Of a DNA stretch of 64,000 nt, positions 33,549 through 42,957 are shown one piece after another; position 1 is the stretch's first letter; each line of letters starts with the position of its first letter. A model generated the notes under the pieces. That model saw only the letters and a program-made list of their open reading frames with translations, was not told where the DNA came from and did no database searches. A program made the position numbers and the translations under genes. This stretch comes from a virus. The stretch is from IMG/VR virus record IMGVR_UViG_3300046820_002290, positions 27,973 through 91,972 of that record, one strand, 5' to 3'.

Positions 33549-35867
33549 ATGCCCGCCTTACCCGTTGATTTCGATCCGTACAATCCGATTCCAAACGGAC
33601 CGTTTTACTCCCCCCTAACCTATTACCTGCAAGGTCCGGTTGGCCCTTTGGTAGTTGGTTCGGGTCTGTCCGTCAGTCTGCAAGGTGTAATCAGTGCCAC
33701 CGGTGGTGGCGGTGGTGGTGGCACAGTGACTTCCATCACTGCCGGCCTAGGTCTGACCGGCGGAACCATCACTGGCTCGGGAACTATCAGCCTTGCTCCT
33801 AGCGGCGTGGTCGCTGGCGCTTACACCTACCCTGCGCTTTCGGTAGACTCTTTCGGGCGTATTACGTCCATCATGAGTGGCAGCCCCGTTACCAGCATCT
33901 CTGCTAGCGTTCCCCTGCTTCTGACTGGCTCCCCCACTTCCCCAACTATTTCGATCCAGCCTGCGTCTACTTCGCAAACAGGATCCGTACAACTCAATAA
34001 TACGACCACCAGCACCCTTACCAACCAAGCCCTGACCGCTGCTGCTGGTAAGAGCCTGCAAGATCAAATCAATGCCGTTGCACAAAATGCCAACGGCCTG
34101 GTTCTGGCTGGCACTCTAAACGCTGCTACTGGCAATGTTGCCAACGCAACTACCGCTGGCGTTTCCGCTGGTTTTACCGCTGGTTCCCCTGTTCCCGCTG
34201 CTTCGCCGGCAATCAATGATTACTATGTAATCGTCACCACTGCTGCCGCTTCTTATACTCCGACTGGCGGAGCTACCATCACTGGCGTAAACGTTGGTGA
34301 CTACATCCTGTGCTCCAGCGGCGCTTGGACCATCCTGCGTGTCGGACCCATCACAGGTGCTTACGCCACAACAACCACCGCTGGTGTGGTTGAACTGGCG
34401 ACCTCCGCTGAGGCCATCACCGGTACCGATCCAAACGCAGTTCTGACTCCGTTCACTGGTACTGCTACTTACGTTGCCCGTAAGTGCTTCACCGGTCCTG
34501 GTCAGATTCTGGCAAGTAACGGTAACGCAACTTATGCCGCTCTTGGATCGGGCATTGACGGTCAAGTTTTGACCGCTGACTCTTCCGCTCCCCTCGGCGT
34601 CAAGTGGGCACCTGGTGGTGGTGGTGGTGGTGCCAGCATTAACATGAGCTTCCTGGCTCCGATCACTGGTACTACCAACCCCTACAGTGGTGGCGTCGTG
34701 GCAGTAGGTATCAATACTGCCTCCACAACTGCTCTGGGTGCTGTCCAGCTAGCTGACACTGCCGCCACTCAAGCTGGTGTATCTCCTTCCCTTGTGGTAA
34801 CTTCGCTGGGCGCAGCAAGCACTTACATCCCTTTCTGCGACTTTACGGCAAAAGGTCAACTGATTGTCGCCTCAGGTCCCAATGCTTACGCCATGGAGCC
34901 TCCTGGTGCTGACGGTCTGGCTCTGGTGGCTTGCGCCGCTTGCGCCAATGGCGTTACTTATGCCAACCCTCTGGCTGTTGCGACTCCCTCTACTCTTGGT
35001 GCGTTCAAAGGATTCGCTGCCGGTACCGGTGGCAACCTGTCCCTTGGTGGCTCCGCTCTAGCCGGCATCGGCGCTGGTGTCGCTAACACTGCCCTCGGTG
35101 TTCAATCTGCCACCACCCTTACCACCGGTAACGGTAACACCGTAGTTGGTAATGGCGCTCTTGCTCTTGATACCACCGGTAGCTGCAACGTGGCGATGGG
35201 TGTTTGCGCCCTTTACTCCACTGTTGGCGGCGAAGGTAACACCGCTCTTGGTACCGGCGCTGGCGCCACGATGACCAGCGGTGACTTCAACGTTCTGATT
35301 GGTTTCTGCGCAGGTGACGTAGTAACTACGGGTTGTTACAACATCGCCATCGGTGCCAACGCAATGGGCACCACGGCCACAACCGGTTGCAATAACGTTC
35401 TGGTTGGCTGCGGCGCCGGTAACAACGTCACCACCCAGAGCAATCAGATTGTCATCGGTGCGGGCAACTCCTGCACAACAGGAACCGCAAACGGCGGCGC
35501 AACATTCGCGTTCGGCGGTGGTTGCTCCATCTATGCCGCAGCTCAAGCTGCTGGCACAGCCGTCTGGACTTCTGTGTCCGACCAAAGCCTAAAGGAAGAC
35601 GTTGCTGACTTGGCGCTGGGCCTCGACTTTGTGGGTCAGCTTCAGCCACGCACCTACACCTGGAAGGCAGACGGTGGCAAGTCCGCTGGTTTCATCGCTC
35701 AGGAAGCTGCTGCTGTTGTAGATGCTCACGGCGCCGATTATCTCGGTTTCGTTGACAAGTCTAACGAACTCTGGGGTGTTGGTCCTGCCGCTCTCATTCC
35801 AGTCCTGGTGAATGCCATCAAGGAACTGAAGGCCGAAGTAGATGAACTGAAAGCCAAACTTGGCTGA
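33549..35867 (+). CDS. Tail fibre with YadA-like repeats and S74 intramolecular chaperone
   Basis: Predicted self-trimerising fibre of 772 residues. The anchor NPIPNGPFYSP and a Gly loop (ATGGGGGGGGTV) start it. GIVQLN-like and GQVLTADSSAPLGVKWA modules fill the middle, and GNTALGTGAG-type YadA-head repeats run from about 507 to 640, with several Cys. The final 100 residues are a peptidase S74 domain: VSDQSLKEDVADL with the Ser and Lys of the self-cleavage dyad, LQPRTYTW, GFIAQEAA and a terminal coiled coil (ELKAEVDELKAKLG). The domain folds the trimer and then cuts itself off. The ATG is preferred over a TTG four codons upstream. Confidence 0.88.
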   Translation: MPALPVDFDPYNPIPNGPFYSPLTYYLQGPVGPLVVGSGLSVSLQGVISATGGGGGGGTVTSITAGLGLTGGTITGSGTISLAPSGVVAGAYTYPALSVDSFGRITSIMSGSPVTSISASVPLLLTGSPTSPTISIQPASTSQTGSVQLNNTTTSTLTNQALTAAAGKSLQDQINAVAQNANGLVLAGTLNAATGNVANATTAGVSAGFTAGSPVPAASPAINDYYVIVTTAAASYTPTGGATITGVNVGDYILCSSGAWTILRVGPITGAYATTTTAGVVELATSAEAITGTDPNAVLTPFTGTATYVARKCFTGPGQILASNGNATYAALGSGIDGQVLTADSSAPLGVKWAPGGGGGGASINMSFLAPITGTTNPYSGGVVAVGINTASTTALGAVQLADTAATQAGVSPSLVVTSLGAASTYIPFCDFTAKGQLIVASGPNAYAMEPPGADGLALVACAACANGVTYANPLAVATPSTLGAFKGFAAGTGGNLSLGGSALAGIGAGVANTALGVQSATTLTTGNGNTVVGNGALALDTTGSCNVAMGVCALYSTVGGEGNTALGTGAGATMTSGDFNVLIGFCAGDVVTTGCYNIAIGANAMGTTATTGCNNVLVGCGAGNNVTTQSNQIVIGAGNSCTTGTANGGATFAFGGGCSIYAAAQAAGTAVWTSVSDQSLKEDVADLALGLDFVGQLQPRTYTWKADGGKSAGFIAQEAAAVVDAHGADYLGFVDKSNELWGVGPAALIPVLVNAIKELKAEVDELKAKLG

Positions 35868-35889
35868 GTGCAAATAAAATAAGAAAGAC

Positions 35890-35913
35890 GGGGAGGGAAA
35901 CCTCCCCATTTTT
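35890..35913 (+). terminator. Intrinsic terminator
   Basis: GGGGAGG, loop GAAA, CCTCCCC, then ATTTTT. The seven-base perfect stem with a GNRA loop lies just after the S74 fibre gene. Confidence 0.88.
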
Positions 35914-35925
35914 GTAGATAGCAAC

Positions 35926-35934
35926 GGGTAAAAC
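35926..35934 (+). promoter_or_regulatory. Putative late promoter element GGGTAAAAC
   Basis: GGGTAAAACCAGTTATAC, immediately after the terminator and 24 bases before the ATG. The terminator-promoter pair marks an independent fibre unit. Confidence 0.6.
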
Positions 35935-35958
35935 CAGTTATACGAACTTGTGGTGACT

Positions 35959-38900
35959 ATGGCGCTTCCGATTCGCCCGAACAACCCAAACATCCCCATT
36001 CCAAACAGCACGTTTTCTTCTCCGTTAAATCTATATGTATCGGGGCCATACTTCCCGGTGGTCATGGGTACGGGAATTGACATCAATAATAATTCCAAAG
36101 TAGCCGACCTCAATAACGCAGGCCTTCTTGAGTTCAACGGGGCTGTCGGAGATGTCAACTTATTAGCAGGCCCCGGAATCGCTGTTACCGAAAACGGCGG
36201 AGACTTTACGATCGACAACATCGGCGTTTTGGGCCTTGTAGCTGGAGGAAACGTCCAGATTTCCGAAAGTAACGGAATATACACAATTAGTGCAAGCGAT
36301 GCTCAAACAGGAACCGTAACTTCTGTTGGCACAGGAGTTGGGCTTACTGGAGGGCCCATCACCACTTCCGGCACAATTTCTCTCGATGTTTCCGGAGTTA
36401 CCGCTGGTTCCTACACCTACCCTAACATCACGGTTGATGCTTACGGTCGTGTTACCGTCGCGTCTAACGGCGTTACTCCCCTAACTGCGATTAACGGCAC
36501 AGCACCTGTTCAAATCACGGGGACTGCCCCGACCCTGAATGTCGCCGTTGCAAATGCAAGCACGGTAGCCCCTGGTGTTGTTCAACTTAACGACACAACC
36601 ACAAGTACCTCTACAACCCAGGCACTCACGGCAGCCCAAGGTAAGAACCTTCAAGATCAAATTGATGCTCTCCCTGGCGGAACTGTTACCAGCGTTACCG
36701 CAGGGACTGGCTTGTCTGGGGGGACGATCACAACGTCTGGAACCATTGACCTGGCAAATACGGCAGTAACCGCAGGTTCATACACAAACGGTTCTTTCAC
36801 AGTAGACGCCCAGGGGCGCCTTACTGCTGCTTCAAGTGGGACTCCCCCCGTCACCGCAGTTACCGGTACTGCTCCGATCGTTTCCACCGGCGGTTCAACT
36901 CCTGCCATTTCTCTTGCCAATACCGCAGTAACTCCTGGATCTTACACCAACGGCTCGTTTACTGTTGACGCTCAGGGGAGACTCACCGCTGCCTCTAGCG
37001 GCACTGCTCCCGTCACCGCAGTAACTGGAACCTCCCCCATAGCAGTAACTGCCGGAGCTACGCCCGTTGTTAGCATCGCTGCAGCCTCAACAACTGCCGC
37101 TGGCGCTGTTCAGCTGAACAACACAACCTCAAGCACGTCTACTTCGCTTGCTTTGACTGCGGCTCAAGGTAAGAGTTTGCAAGATCAAATCACTGCTCTT
37201 TCGGTTTCGTCTAACATTATACTTGGAGGGACATACAACGCCAATACCGGTGTTGTTGACAGCGTGACTGCCCAGGGCACCACTGCTGGACTTGTCGTTG
37301 GAAATGCCCTTCCCGCAGCATCCCCTGCTAACAACGAAATTTTCGTAATCGTTGACGTCCAGGGTTCCACGGGTCCTTCCGGCACTCCTCCGTATCACGT
37401 CGGAGACTGGTACCTGTCTGATGGCACCACCTGGCAGTTCCTTAACGTAGGGTATCAACCAGGTCAGGCCACCACTCTGTCTCAAGGCACGGTGCAGCTT
37501 GCTACGAATGCTCAAGTTCAAGCAGGGACCGACTCCAGCAATGCTGTAGTTTCCTCCTCGCTCCAGAGTAAACTATCCGATAGCGTCTCCACAGTTTCCT
37601 CAACAACTATCGCCTCTAGCACAGCTGTGAAGACAGCCAACGATGCTGCAGCGGCCGCTCAGGGCGACGCAACTCAAGCCCTGGCTGATGCCGCAAGTGC
37701 CCAGGCAACTGCTGACGCCGCACTGCCTCTGGCTGGCGGATCGATGACCGGTGACATCACTTTCAATGCCGGCCAAACTTTCCCAGGCACCGTTGGCGAT
37801 CTCGACTTCCAGGCAAAGGGTGACCTGATTTCTGGGTTCGGGGTTAACTCTTTTGGAATCACAGCGGTAGGTGCAAATGGCCAAGTTCTCTCGGCTAACT
37901 CAGCTTGCGCGTCCGGACTGGAATGGACTACCCCTAGCAGTGGACCTTCCCCCGCGACCCCTACGGTAGCAGGATTGCTGACAGGTTGCGCCGATGGTGT
38001 CCTGAGCACAACTGCAGTCGGTAACAACGCACTCTTGTCCCTGACTAACGGCGTTTGCAACACGGCCATTGGTTTAGACGCCGCTTGCAGCCTTACGACG
38101 GCCTCGGATAACACGGCTTTAGGATCTTCCGCACTTTGCTCAGTCACTACCGAAGGCGAAAACACGGCAGTGGGTGCCCGAGCTTTGATTCTTACCTCCG
38201 GAGGCAGCAACAGTTCTTTAGGCTCACGCGCAGGGCGGTGTATAACAACAGGGTACGGAAACACGGCAGCCGGCAGGTCTGCTCTGGAGTATACTTGTGG
38301 AGGAAACTATAACTCTGGCTTTGGTTTAAGCGCCCTTCGTAATGCTTGCGGTAGCTATAACGCTGCAATAGGTTATCAGGCGGGATACAAGTCCGACGGT
38401 GACTACAACGTCTTCATTGGCGTAGATTCCGGCACTCAACTATTGACAGGTGCTTGCAACATTTTCATCGGTTACAATACGGGTCTCAGCGTAACCAGCG
38501 GGTGTGATAACGTTATCATTGGCCCTAACGTAGACCCGGGCGCAGACGTGAGTCAGTGCTTGTTAATCGGAACCGGAACATACAACTGGCTGAGCGGCGA
38601 CTCCACTGGTGCGGTAAAGCCTGGCGCGGGCGTTATTGATTGCTCAGGGTCGTGCGGAACATCCGGCCAGGTCCTGATGTCCAACGGCAGCAATGCCATT
38701 TGCTGGGGAACAGTGACAAGTTGCCCAGGAACCGTAACTTCAGTCACCGCTGGCACTGGCTTGACTGGAGGAACCATTACCTCTTCTGGAACAGTAGCCC
38801 TCGACACTACTTGTGTTATTCAACCTTCGGCCCTCACCGCAAAAGGCGACATCATCACCGCCACCGCTGCAAGCACACCAACGGCTCTCGGAGTTGGCAC

Positions 38901-39393
38901 AAATGGCCAAGTTCTGACCGCTTGCTCGGCTTGCTCCACGGGCCTTGTCTGGGCCACTCCGACAGGCGGAAGCAGCCCGGTAGAGACATACAACACACTG
39001 ATCACATTCAACCCTGGTGATAACAACCAGGCTATCATCGGGTGGGAGTCCGAGCGAGGGGGCAGCGAGAGCTATCTCCTCTCGGGCAATGTATCCGCGA
39101 TGGCCTACATTACCATTGGCAGTGGGACTAACGGGGCCACCCCCGAAGCGTGGGCGATGATTATGATTTCATCGATGGGGGGAGAAGGGTTGTCTCAAAT
39201 AATTGCTCAAGACAACACCGGAGGTAACTTCTACATTATGCCTTGGGTGTACCCGGCCTTCAGCGATACAACTATTGTGTATACTCCTCAGCCCTCTGTC
39301 ACTGTGGCTACAACCTACATTGCAAACGTGTCTCTAAACTGGTTCGGAGGATTCCGTTACCAGCCTATCGTCTACGGAACCCCTGCATCATGA
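35959..39393 (+). CDS. Large tail fibre with YadA-like repeats, no S74 domain
   Basis: Predicted fibre of 1144 residues. The anchor is IPIPNSTFSSP. It carries repeated linker modules of the type GTVTSVTAGTGLTGG, NGSFTVDAQGRLTAASSG (duplicated) and LQSKLSDSVS, one PLAGGSMTGDITF unit, and Cys-bearing GNTAVGARAL repeats from about 680 to 870. A second linker set (GQVLTACSACSTGLVWATP) leads to a distinct 115-residue C-terminal domain rich in Gly, Ser and Trp (IGWESERGGSESYLLSGN) that I do not recognise and that probably binds the receptor. The ATG is preferred over a GTG three codons upstream. Its TGA overlaps the next ATG. Confidence 0.82.
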   Translation: MALPIRPNNPNIPIPNSTFSSPLNLYVSGPYFPVVMGTGIDINNNSKVADLNNAGLLEFNGAVGDVNLLAGPGIAVTENGGDFTIDNIGVLGLVAGGNVQISESNGIYTISASDAQTGTVTSVGTGVGLTGGPITTSGTISLDVSGVTAGSYTYPNITVDAYGRVTVASNGVTPLTAINGTAPVQITGTAPTLNVAVANASTVAPGVVQLNDTTTSTSTTQALTAAQGKNLQDQIDALPGGTVTSVTAGTGLSGGTITTSGTIDLANTAVTAGSYTNGSFTVDAQGRLTAASSGTPPVTAVTGTAPIVSTGGSTPAISLANTAVTPGSYTNGSFTVDAQGRLTAASSGTAPVTAVTGTSPIAVTAGATPVVSIAAASTTAAGAVQLNNTTSSTSTSLALTAAQGKSLQDQITALSVSSNIILGGTYNANTGVVDSVTAQGTTAGLVVGNALPAASPANNEIFVIVDVQGSTGPSGTPPYHVGDWYLSDGTTWQFLNVGYQPGQATTLSQGTVQLATNAQVQAGTDSSNAVVSSSLQSKLSDSVSTVSSTTIASSTAVKTANDAAAAAQGDATQALADAASAQATADAALPLAGGSMTGDITFNAGQTFPGTVGDLDFQAKGDLISGFGVNSFGITAVGANGQVLSANSACASGLEWTTPSSGPSPATPTVAGLLTGCADGVLSTTAVGNNALLSLTNGVCNTAIGLDAACSLTTASDNTALGSSALCSVTTEGENTAVGARALILTSGGSNSSLGSRAGRCITTGYGNTAAGRSALEYTCGGNYNSGFGLSALRNACGSYNAAIGYQAGYKSDGDYNVFIGVDSGTQLLTGACNIFIGYNTGLSVTSGCDNVIIGPNVDPGADVSQCLLIGTGTYNWLSGDSTGAVKPGAGVIDCSGSCGTSGQVLMSNGSNAICWGTVTSCPGTVTSVTAGTGLTGGTITSSGTVALDTTCVIQPSALTAKGDIITATAASTPTALGVGTNGQVLTACSACSTGLVWATPTGGSSPVETYNTLITFNPGDNNQAIIGWESERGGSESYLLSGNVSAMAYITIGSGTNGATPEAWAMIMISSMGGEGLSQIIAQDNTGGNFYIMPWVYPAFSDTTIVYTPQPSVTVATTYIANVSLNWFGGFRYQPIVYGTPAS
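36760..37075 (+). repeat. Duplicated fibre linker module inside one gene
   Basis: Two adjacent, nearly identical copies of a unit of about 60 residues (NTAVTAGSYTNGSFTVDAQG then RLTAASSGTPPVTAVTGT versus NTAVTPGSYTNGSFTVDAQG then RLTAASSGTAPVTAVTGT). Codon choices differ between copies, so the duplication is not very recent. Confidence 0.75.
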
Positions 39394-39959
39394 TCTGGAA
39401 CAACGCCGAGTTTTACACATCCGTCCTAATGGTTGAGCTGGAAAAGAACGTAAAGTTCCAGGACAGCCCCATCGCTCTCTACGGACTTCTCACTTCCTTC
39501 CAAAGTCCCGCTTTCCGTGATTCCACAGTGAGGGATTTTCTGGAGTCTTTCTCGTCGGTGCAAAATAATATCGGCATCGAAATCGACAGAGTAGAAGAAG
39601 TAATCACCAAGCTTCCCGCAATCTTCGTCTTCCCTAACAAAAAACTAAGCCACTCGCAAGTGCTGGAAGTAGTCAACCAACACCTGGAAACACCCTATGA
39701 GCCTGTAAACAAGGACTTCCGTGCCCTGGGATTCTTCCCATCTCGGGAGGGGTGCCCGGTCCGTGAAGTCTCCGCTGAAGGAATCGTTTACAACAACAAA
39801 GAAGTTTATGGTAAAGAAGGGACAGGCGAAATCCCTGAGTGGGGCATTCCCCTGGTGGAAGAAGCAAGCAAGTTCTGTGACGCTAAGTACAACCACTACA
39901 AGGTAACAGATAAACCCCCCACGCAAAAAGTGTACATCCACGCTAACAATCTCTTCTAA
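39390..39959 (+). CDS. Unknown soluble protein coupled to a fibre gene
   Basis: Not recognised. A 189-residue globular-looking protein without fibre repeats: helices with VLMVELEKNVKFQDSPIALY and DFLESFSSVQNNIGIEIDRV, then an EVVNQHLETPYEPVNKDFRA stretch. Its ATG overlaps the stop of the large fibre (ATGA) and it ends two bases before the next fibre gene. It is the only non-fibre frame of this kind between two long fibres, which suggests a dedicated assembly chaperone or capping protein. That is inference from position only. Confidence 0.65.
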   Translation: MIWNNAEFYTSVLMVELEKNVKFQDSPIALYGLLTSFQSPAFRDSTVRDFLESFSSVQNNIGIEIDRVEEVITKLPAIFVFPNKKLSHSQVLEVVNQHLETPYEPVNKDFRALGFFPSREGCPVREVSAEGIVYNNKEVYGKEGTGEIPEWGIPLVEEASKFCDAKYNHYKVTDKPPTQKVYIHANNLF

Positions 39960-39961
39960 CT

Positions 39962-41584
39962 ATGGCTAACTTTAGAATTGGTGGCATCCCGGGCGGCTTC
40001 GACATTTCCGCAGCGGGGGAAATCAGCCCCAGGACCGTACTAGATCAGAACGGGTGTGCCGGAACCGCTGGGCAAGCCCTAACTTCCGATGGACTCGGAG
40101 CACTTACTTGGGCTACAGTTGGTGGCGGTGGTGGTAGTGGCACCGTCACAAGCATTACTGCTGGAACTGGCCTTACTGGGGGAACAATCACAACCTCCGG
40201 CACCATTGCCCTCGATACCGCTTGCGTTCTAAGACCAGCGGATTTCACGGCGAAAGGGCAGCTAATCGTGGGAAATGGCAGCGGTTTCTGCCATGTTCTG
40301 TCCGCTGGCACCAACGGTCAATACCTGGTTGCCAACTCCTCGATCAACCCTGGCGGACTTGTTTGGTGTACATTCCCAGGAATCTGCTCCTCTGCCTACA
40401 CCGCCAAAGGCGCAATCCTGTCCGCCTCCGCTGCCTCCGCCCCATCAGCTCTCGCAGTAGGCGCTAACGGCACGGTACTTACGGCAGACTCAGCGTGTGC
40501 TCTAGGAATAAAATGGGCTGCGGCGGCTGGGGCTTCGGCCGCTACCCCAACAGCTGCTGGAACTGTGTTCGGCTGCACTATGTCTGCAGGGTTGCTTAAC
40601 ACGGCCCTCGGAAACAATGCTCTGGCAGCTCCCGGATCTTTTGGATGCAACACCGCCGTCGGATACTGCGCCTTAGCATCTTCCACCTCTGCATATTTCA
40701 ACACAGCTGTCGGCAACTGTGCTGGAAAAATCGTAAGCGGCACCAACAACACTTTCGTAGGAAACCGTGCTGGCGGTGCTTTTACAGCTGGGGGTTTCAA
40801 CCAAAGTAGTGCAACTGCTATTGGTGCGGGTGCCATGGCAAACTCCACCGGCGCTGGTTCCACAGTCGTAGGGCAGAGCGCAGGAAACTACATGAACGGA
40901 AACTATAACGTCGGTGTAGGGACGTCAGCCCTTCACGGAAGTTTTTCGGGAATGACCGGCGCCTTTAACATCGGCATCGGGGATTTTGCCGGGTGTGGAC
41001 TTTCTACAGGCTGCTGTAACATTGCCATCGGATTCCAAAGTCTGACGGCTGCGGACACCGCTGTGTGTAACACAGGTGTAGGTTTCCAAACTCTTTGTAA
41101 CGTTACCTCTGGAATCAACAACATTGCTATTGGCCCAAACTCAGGCACTGTTATCAGCGGGGACACTAGCGGCATCGTCAACTTGACGACAGAGTCAAAT
41201 CGCATTGTGATGGGCAACTTCAACCACACTTGTGCTCAAATCAAGATTGGCTGGACCGTAACCTCAGACGTTCGCGACAAAGCTATCGACCCTGTAGGAG
41301 TACCTTACGGACTCTCCTTCGTCAAGCAGATTACCCCAATCTCCTACTGCTGGTGTGATCGCACGACCGGTGAAATTACCGAGGATCGGAAACGTTTCGG
41401 ATTCAGTGCCCAAAACATCTGCGCTCTGGAGACCGAAACCGATCACCCTGTCATCGTTAGTGCCGATGACCCCGAGCATCTGATGATTACCGATCAGGCG
41501 CTGCTGCCAGTTCTCGTCAACGCAATCAAGGAACTCTCAGCCAAAGTCGAAGCACTCGAAGCAAAGCTGGCGGCCCACGGGTAA
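39962..41584 (+). CDS. Tail fibre with YadA-like repeats and S74 chaperone (second copy)
   Basis: Predicted self-processing fibre of 540 residues. It lacks the PIPN anchor; instead it starts FRIGGIPGGFDISAAGEISP. Linker modules (GTVTSITAGTGLTGGTITTS, NGQYLVANSSINPGGLVW) lead to Cys-rich NTAVGYCAL-type repeats at about 210-410. The C-terminal S74 domain shows TSDVRDKAIDPV with the Ser/Lys pair at about residue 433, ITPISYCW, FGFSAQNICAL and a final coiled coil (ELSAKVEALEAKLAAHG). It has no GGGTAAAAC element of its own and probably shares transcription with the large fibre upstream. Its stop is the TAA of the next element. Confidence 0.87.
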   Translation: MANFRIGGIPGGFDISAAGEISPRTVLDQNGCAGTAGQALTSDGLGALTWATVGGGGGSGTVTSITAGTGLTGGTITTSGTIALDTACVLRPADFTAKGQLIVGNGSGFCHVLSAGTNGQYLVANSSINPGGLVWCTFPGICSSAYTAKGAILSASAASAPSALAVGANGTVLTADSACALGIKWAAAAGASAATPTAAGTVFGCTMSAGLLNTALGNNALAAPGSFGCNTAVGYCALASSTSAYFNTAVGNCAGKIVSGTNNTFVGNRAGGAFTAGGFNQSSATAIGAGAMANSTGAGSTVVGQSAGNYMNGNYNVGVGTSALHGSFSGMTGAFNIGIGDFAGCGLSTGCCNIAIGFQSLTAADTAVCNTGVGFQTLCNVTSGINNIAIGPNSGTVISGDTSGIVNLTTESNRIVMGNFNHTCAQIKIGWTVTSDVRDKAIDPVGVPYGLSFVKQITPISYCWCDRTTGEITEDRKRFGFSAQNICALETETDHPVIVSADDPEHLMITDQALLPVLVNAIKELSAKVEALEAKLAAHG

Positions 41585-41587
41585 AAC
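41579..41587 (+). promoter_or_regulatory. Putative late promoter element overlapping a stop codon
   Basis: GGGTAAAACCACTTATC; its TAA terminates the S74 fibre gene. It lies 25 bases before the next ATG. Confidence 0.6.
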
Positions 41588-41612
41588 CACTTATCGCTAG
41601 GTAGTTTGTCAG

Positions 41613-42914
41613 ATGGCATTGCCCGTCCCCCCAACACTCAATAATCCCATCCCAAACAACCCATTTTATAGCCTTCCGGCATACATTACCAAGGGTGCGT
41701 ACTACCCGATCACAGTAGGGGCCGGTCTGAGCGTCGATCCCGCCACAGCCGTCATCACCTCAACCGGTGGTGGCGGTGGTGCTGTATCCAGCATTATTGC
41801 TGGGTCGGGAATTAGCGTAAACGCTGCTACAGGCAATGTCACGGTTACCAACACAGGTGTAACAAATATCACCGCAGGCACCGGTATCTCCATCTCTGGC
41901 GGGACCGGTAACGTAACCATCAACTCGCTTACGACCGGGACGGTTCTGGCAGTTAATACTGGCGCTGGCCTTACGGGTGGCCCGATTACCACCTCCGGCA
42001 CCATCGATCTTAGGACCACCGGGGTGGTCCCAGGCACATACACCAACCCCACCCTTAGCGTTGACGGTTACGGTCGGATTTCTTCGGCATTAAACGGAAC
42101 TTCCGTTGGTTCGGTAACTGGTACTCTACCTATTACGGTAACCGCCGGTGCCAACCCCGTCGTGGCAATCAATCCGGCATCCACCGCAAGCTGCGGTGCA
42201 GTCTTGCTTTCGGACGCAGTCAATAGCACATCTTCGGCAACTGCTGCAACATCGTTGGCCGTAAAGACAGCTTACGACATTGCCATCGCAGCCATTCCCA
42301 AGAGTTGCATCACTGGCGTTGGCACCCTGATTACCGGTACCGGCCCGAGCACTCCGGTGGCTCTCCCGGTTGGCACCAACGGGCAGATTCTCGCTGCGTG
42401 TTCTTCCTGCGTTGGCGGCTTGTATTGGGCGAGCACAAATGTGCCCCCGTTTGGCACTCCGAACTACGGCTCCTTCCTTAACACTGGTACCCAGACTATC
42501 GGCACAGTGAACGTGCCGCAACCTGTCACACTCAACACGACTGTTGCCGCAAGCGGATTCACTCTGATCGGTGGCTCTCAAATTACGGCAACAAACGCCG
42601 GTATTTACAATCTTCAGTTTTCAATTCAGCTCGTTGTTACTACCGGTGGTGGCGGCATCGCTGAGATCTGGCTTGTGAAGAACGGGGTTGCAGTGCCGAA
42701 CAGCAATACCCAGTTTGCTGTCAAGAATACTAACGAAGCTGAGTTTGCCGCTCTGAACTTTGTGGAGAGTCTGGCTGCGGGCGATAACTTGCAGCTGTTC
42801 TGGGCTACAGATGACATTCACGTACAACTCATCTCGTATGCTGCGGGCGCCAACTTCGCAGGAGCGCCTGCGATTCCAAGTGCCATTGTCACTGTGGTTC
42901 CAGTCGGCGCCTGA
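41613..42914 (+). CDS. Tail fibre with C-terminal jelly-roll (C1q/TNF-like) domain
   Basis: Predicted fibre of 433 residues. The anchor is NNPIPNNPFYSLP. Linker repeats with GTGISISGGTGN and SVDGYGRISSALNG follow, then one NGQILAACSSCVGGLYWAS module. The last 150 residues have the strand order of a C1q/TNF-like trimeric jelly roll: FTLIGGSQITATNAGIYNLQ, AEIWLVKNGVAVPNSN, FVESLAAGDNLQLFW and IPSAIVTVVPVG. This domain type often binds ligands at fibre tips. The assignment is by pattern. It occupies its own promoter-to-promoter unit. Confidence 0.8.
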   Translation: MALPVPPTLNNPIPNNPFYSLPAYITKGAYYPITVGAGLSVDPATAVITSTGGGGGAVSSIIAGSGISVNAATGNVTVTNTGVTNITAGTGISISGGTGNVTINSLTTGTVLAVNTGAGLTGGPITTSGTIDLRTTGVVPGTYTNPTLSVDGYGRISSALNGTSVGSVTGTLPITVTAGANPVVAINPASTASCGAVLLSDAVNSTSSATAATSLAVKTAYDIAIAAIPKSCITGVGTLITGTGPSTPVALPVGTNGQILAACSSCVGGLYWASTNVPPFGTPNYGSFLNTGTQTIGTVNVPQPVTLNTTVAASGFTLIGGSQITATNAGIYNLQFSIQLVVTTGGGGIAEIWLVKNGVAVPNSNTQFAVKNTNEAEFAALNFVESLAAGDNLQLFWATDDIHVQLISYAAGANFAGAPAIPSAIVTVVPVGA

Positions 42915-42918
42915 TAAC

Positions 42919-42927
42919 GGGTAAAAC
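42919..42927 (+). promoter_or_regulatory. Putative late promoter element GGGTAAAAC
   Basis: GGGTAAAACCAGTTTAC, four bases after a stop and 30 bases before the next ATG. Confidence 0.6.
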
Positions 42928-42957
42928 CAGTTTACGAGGTCGCCCTGTCGCTAGAAG

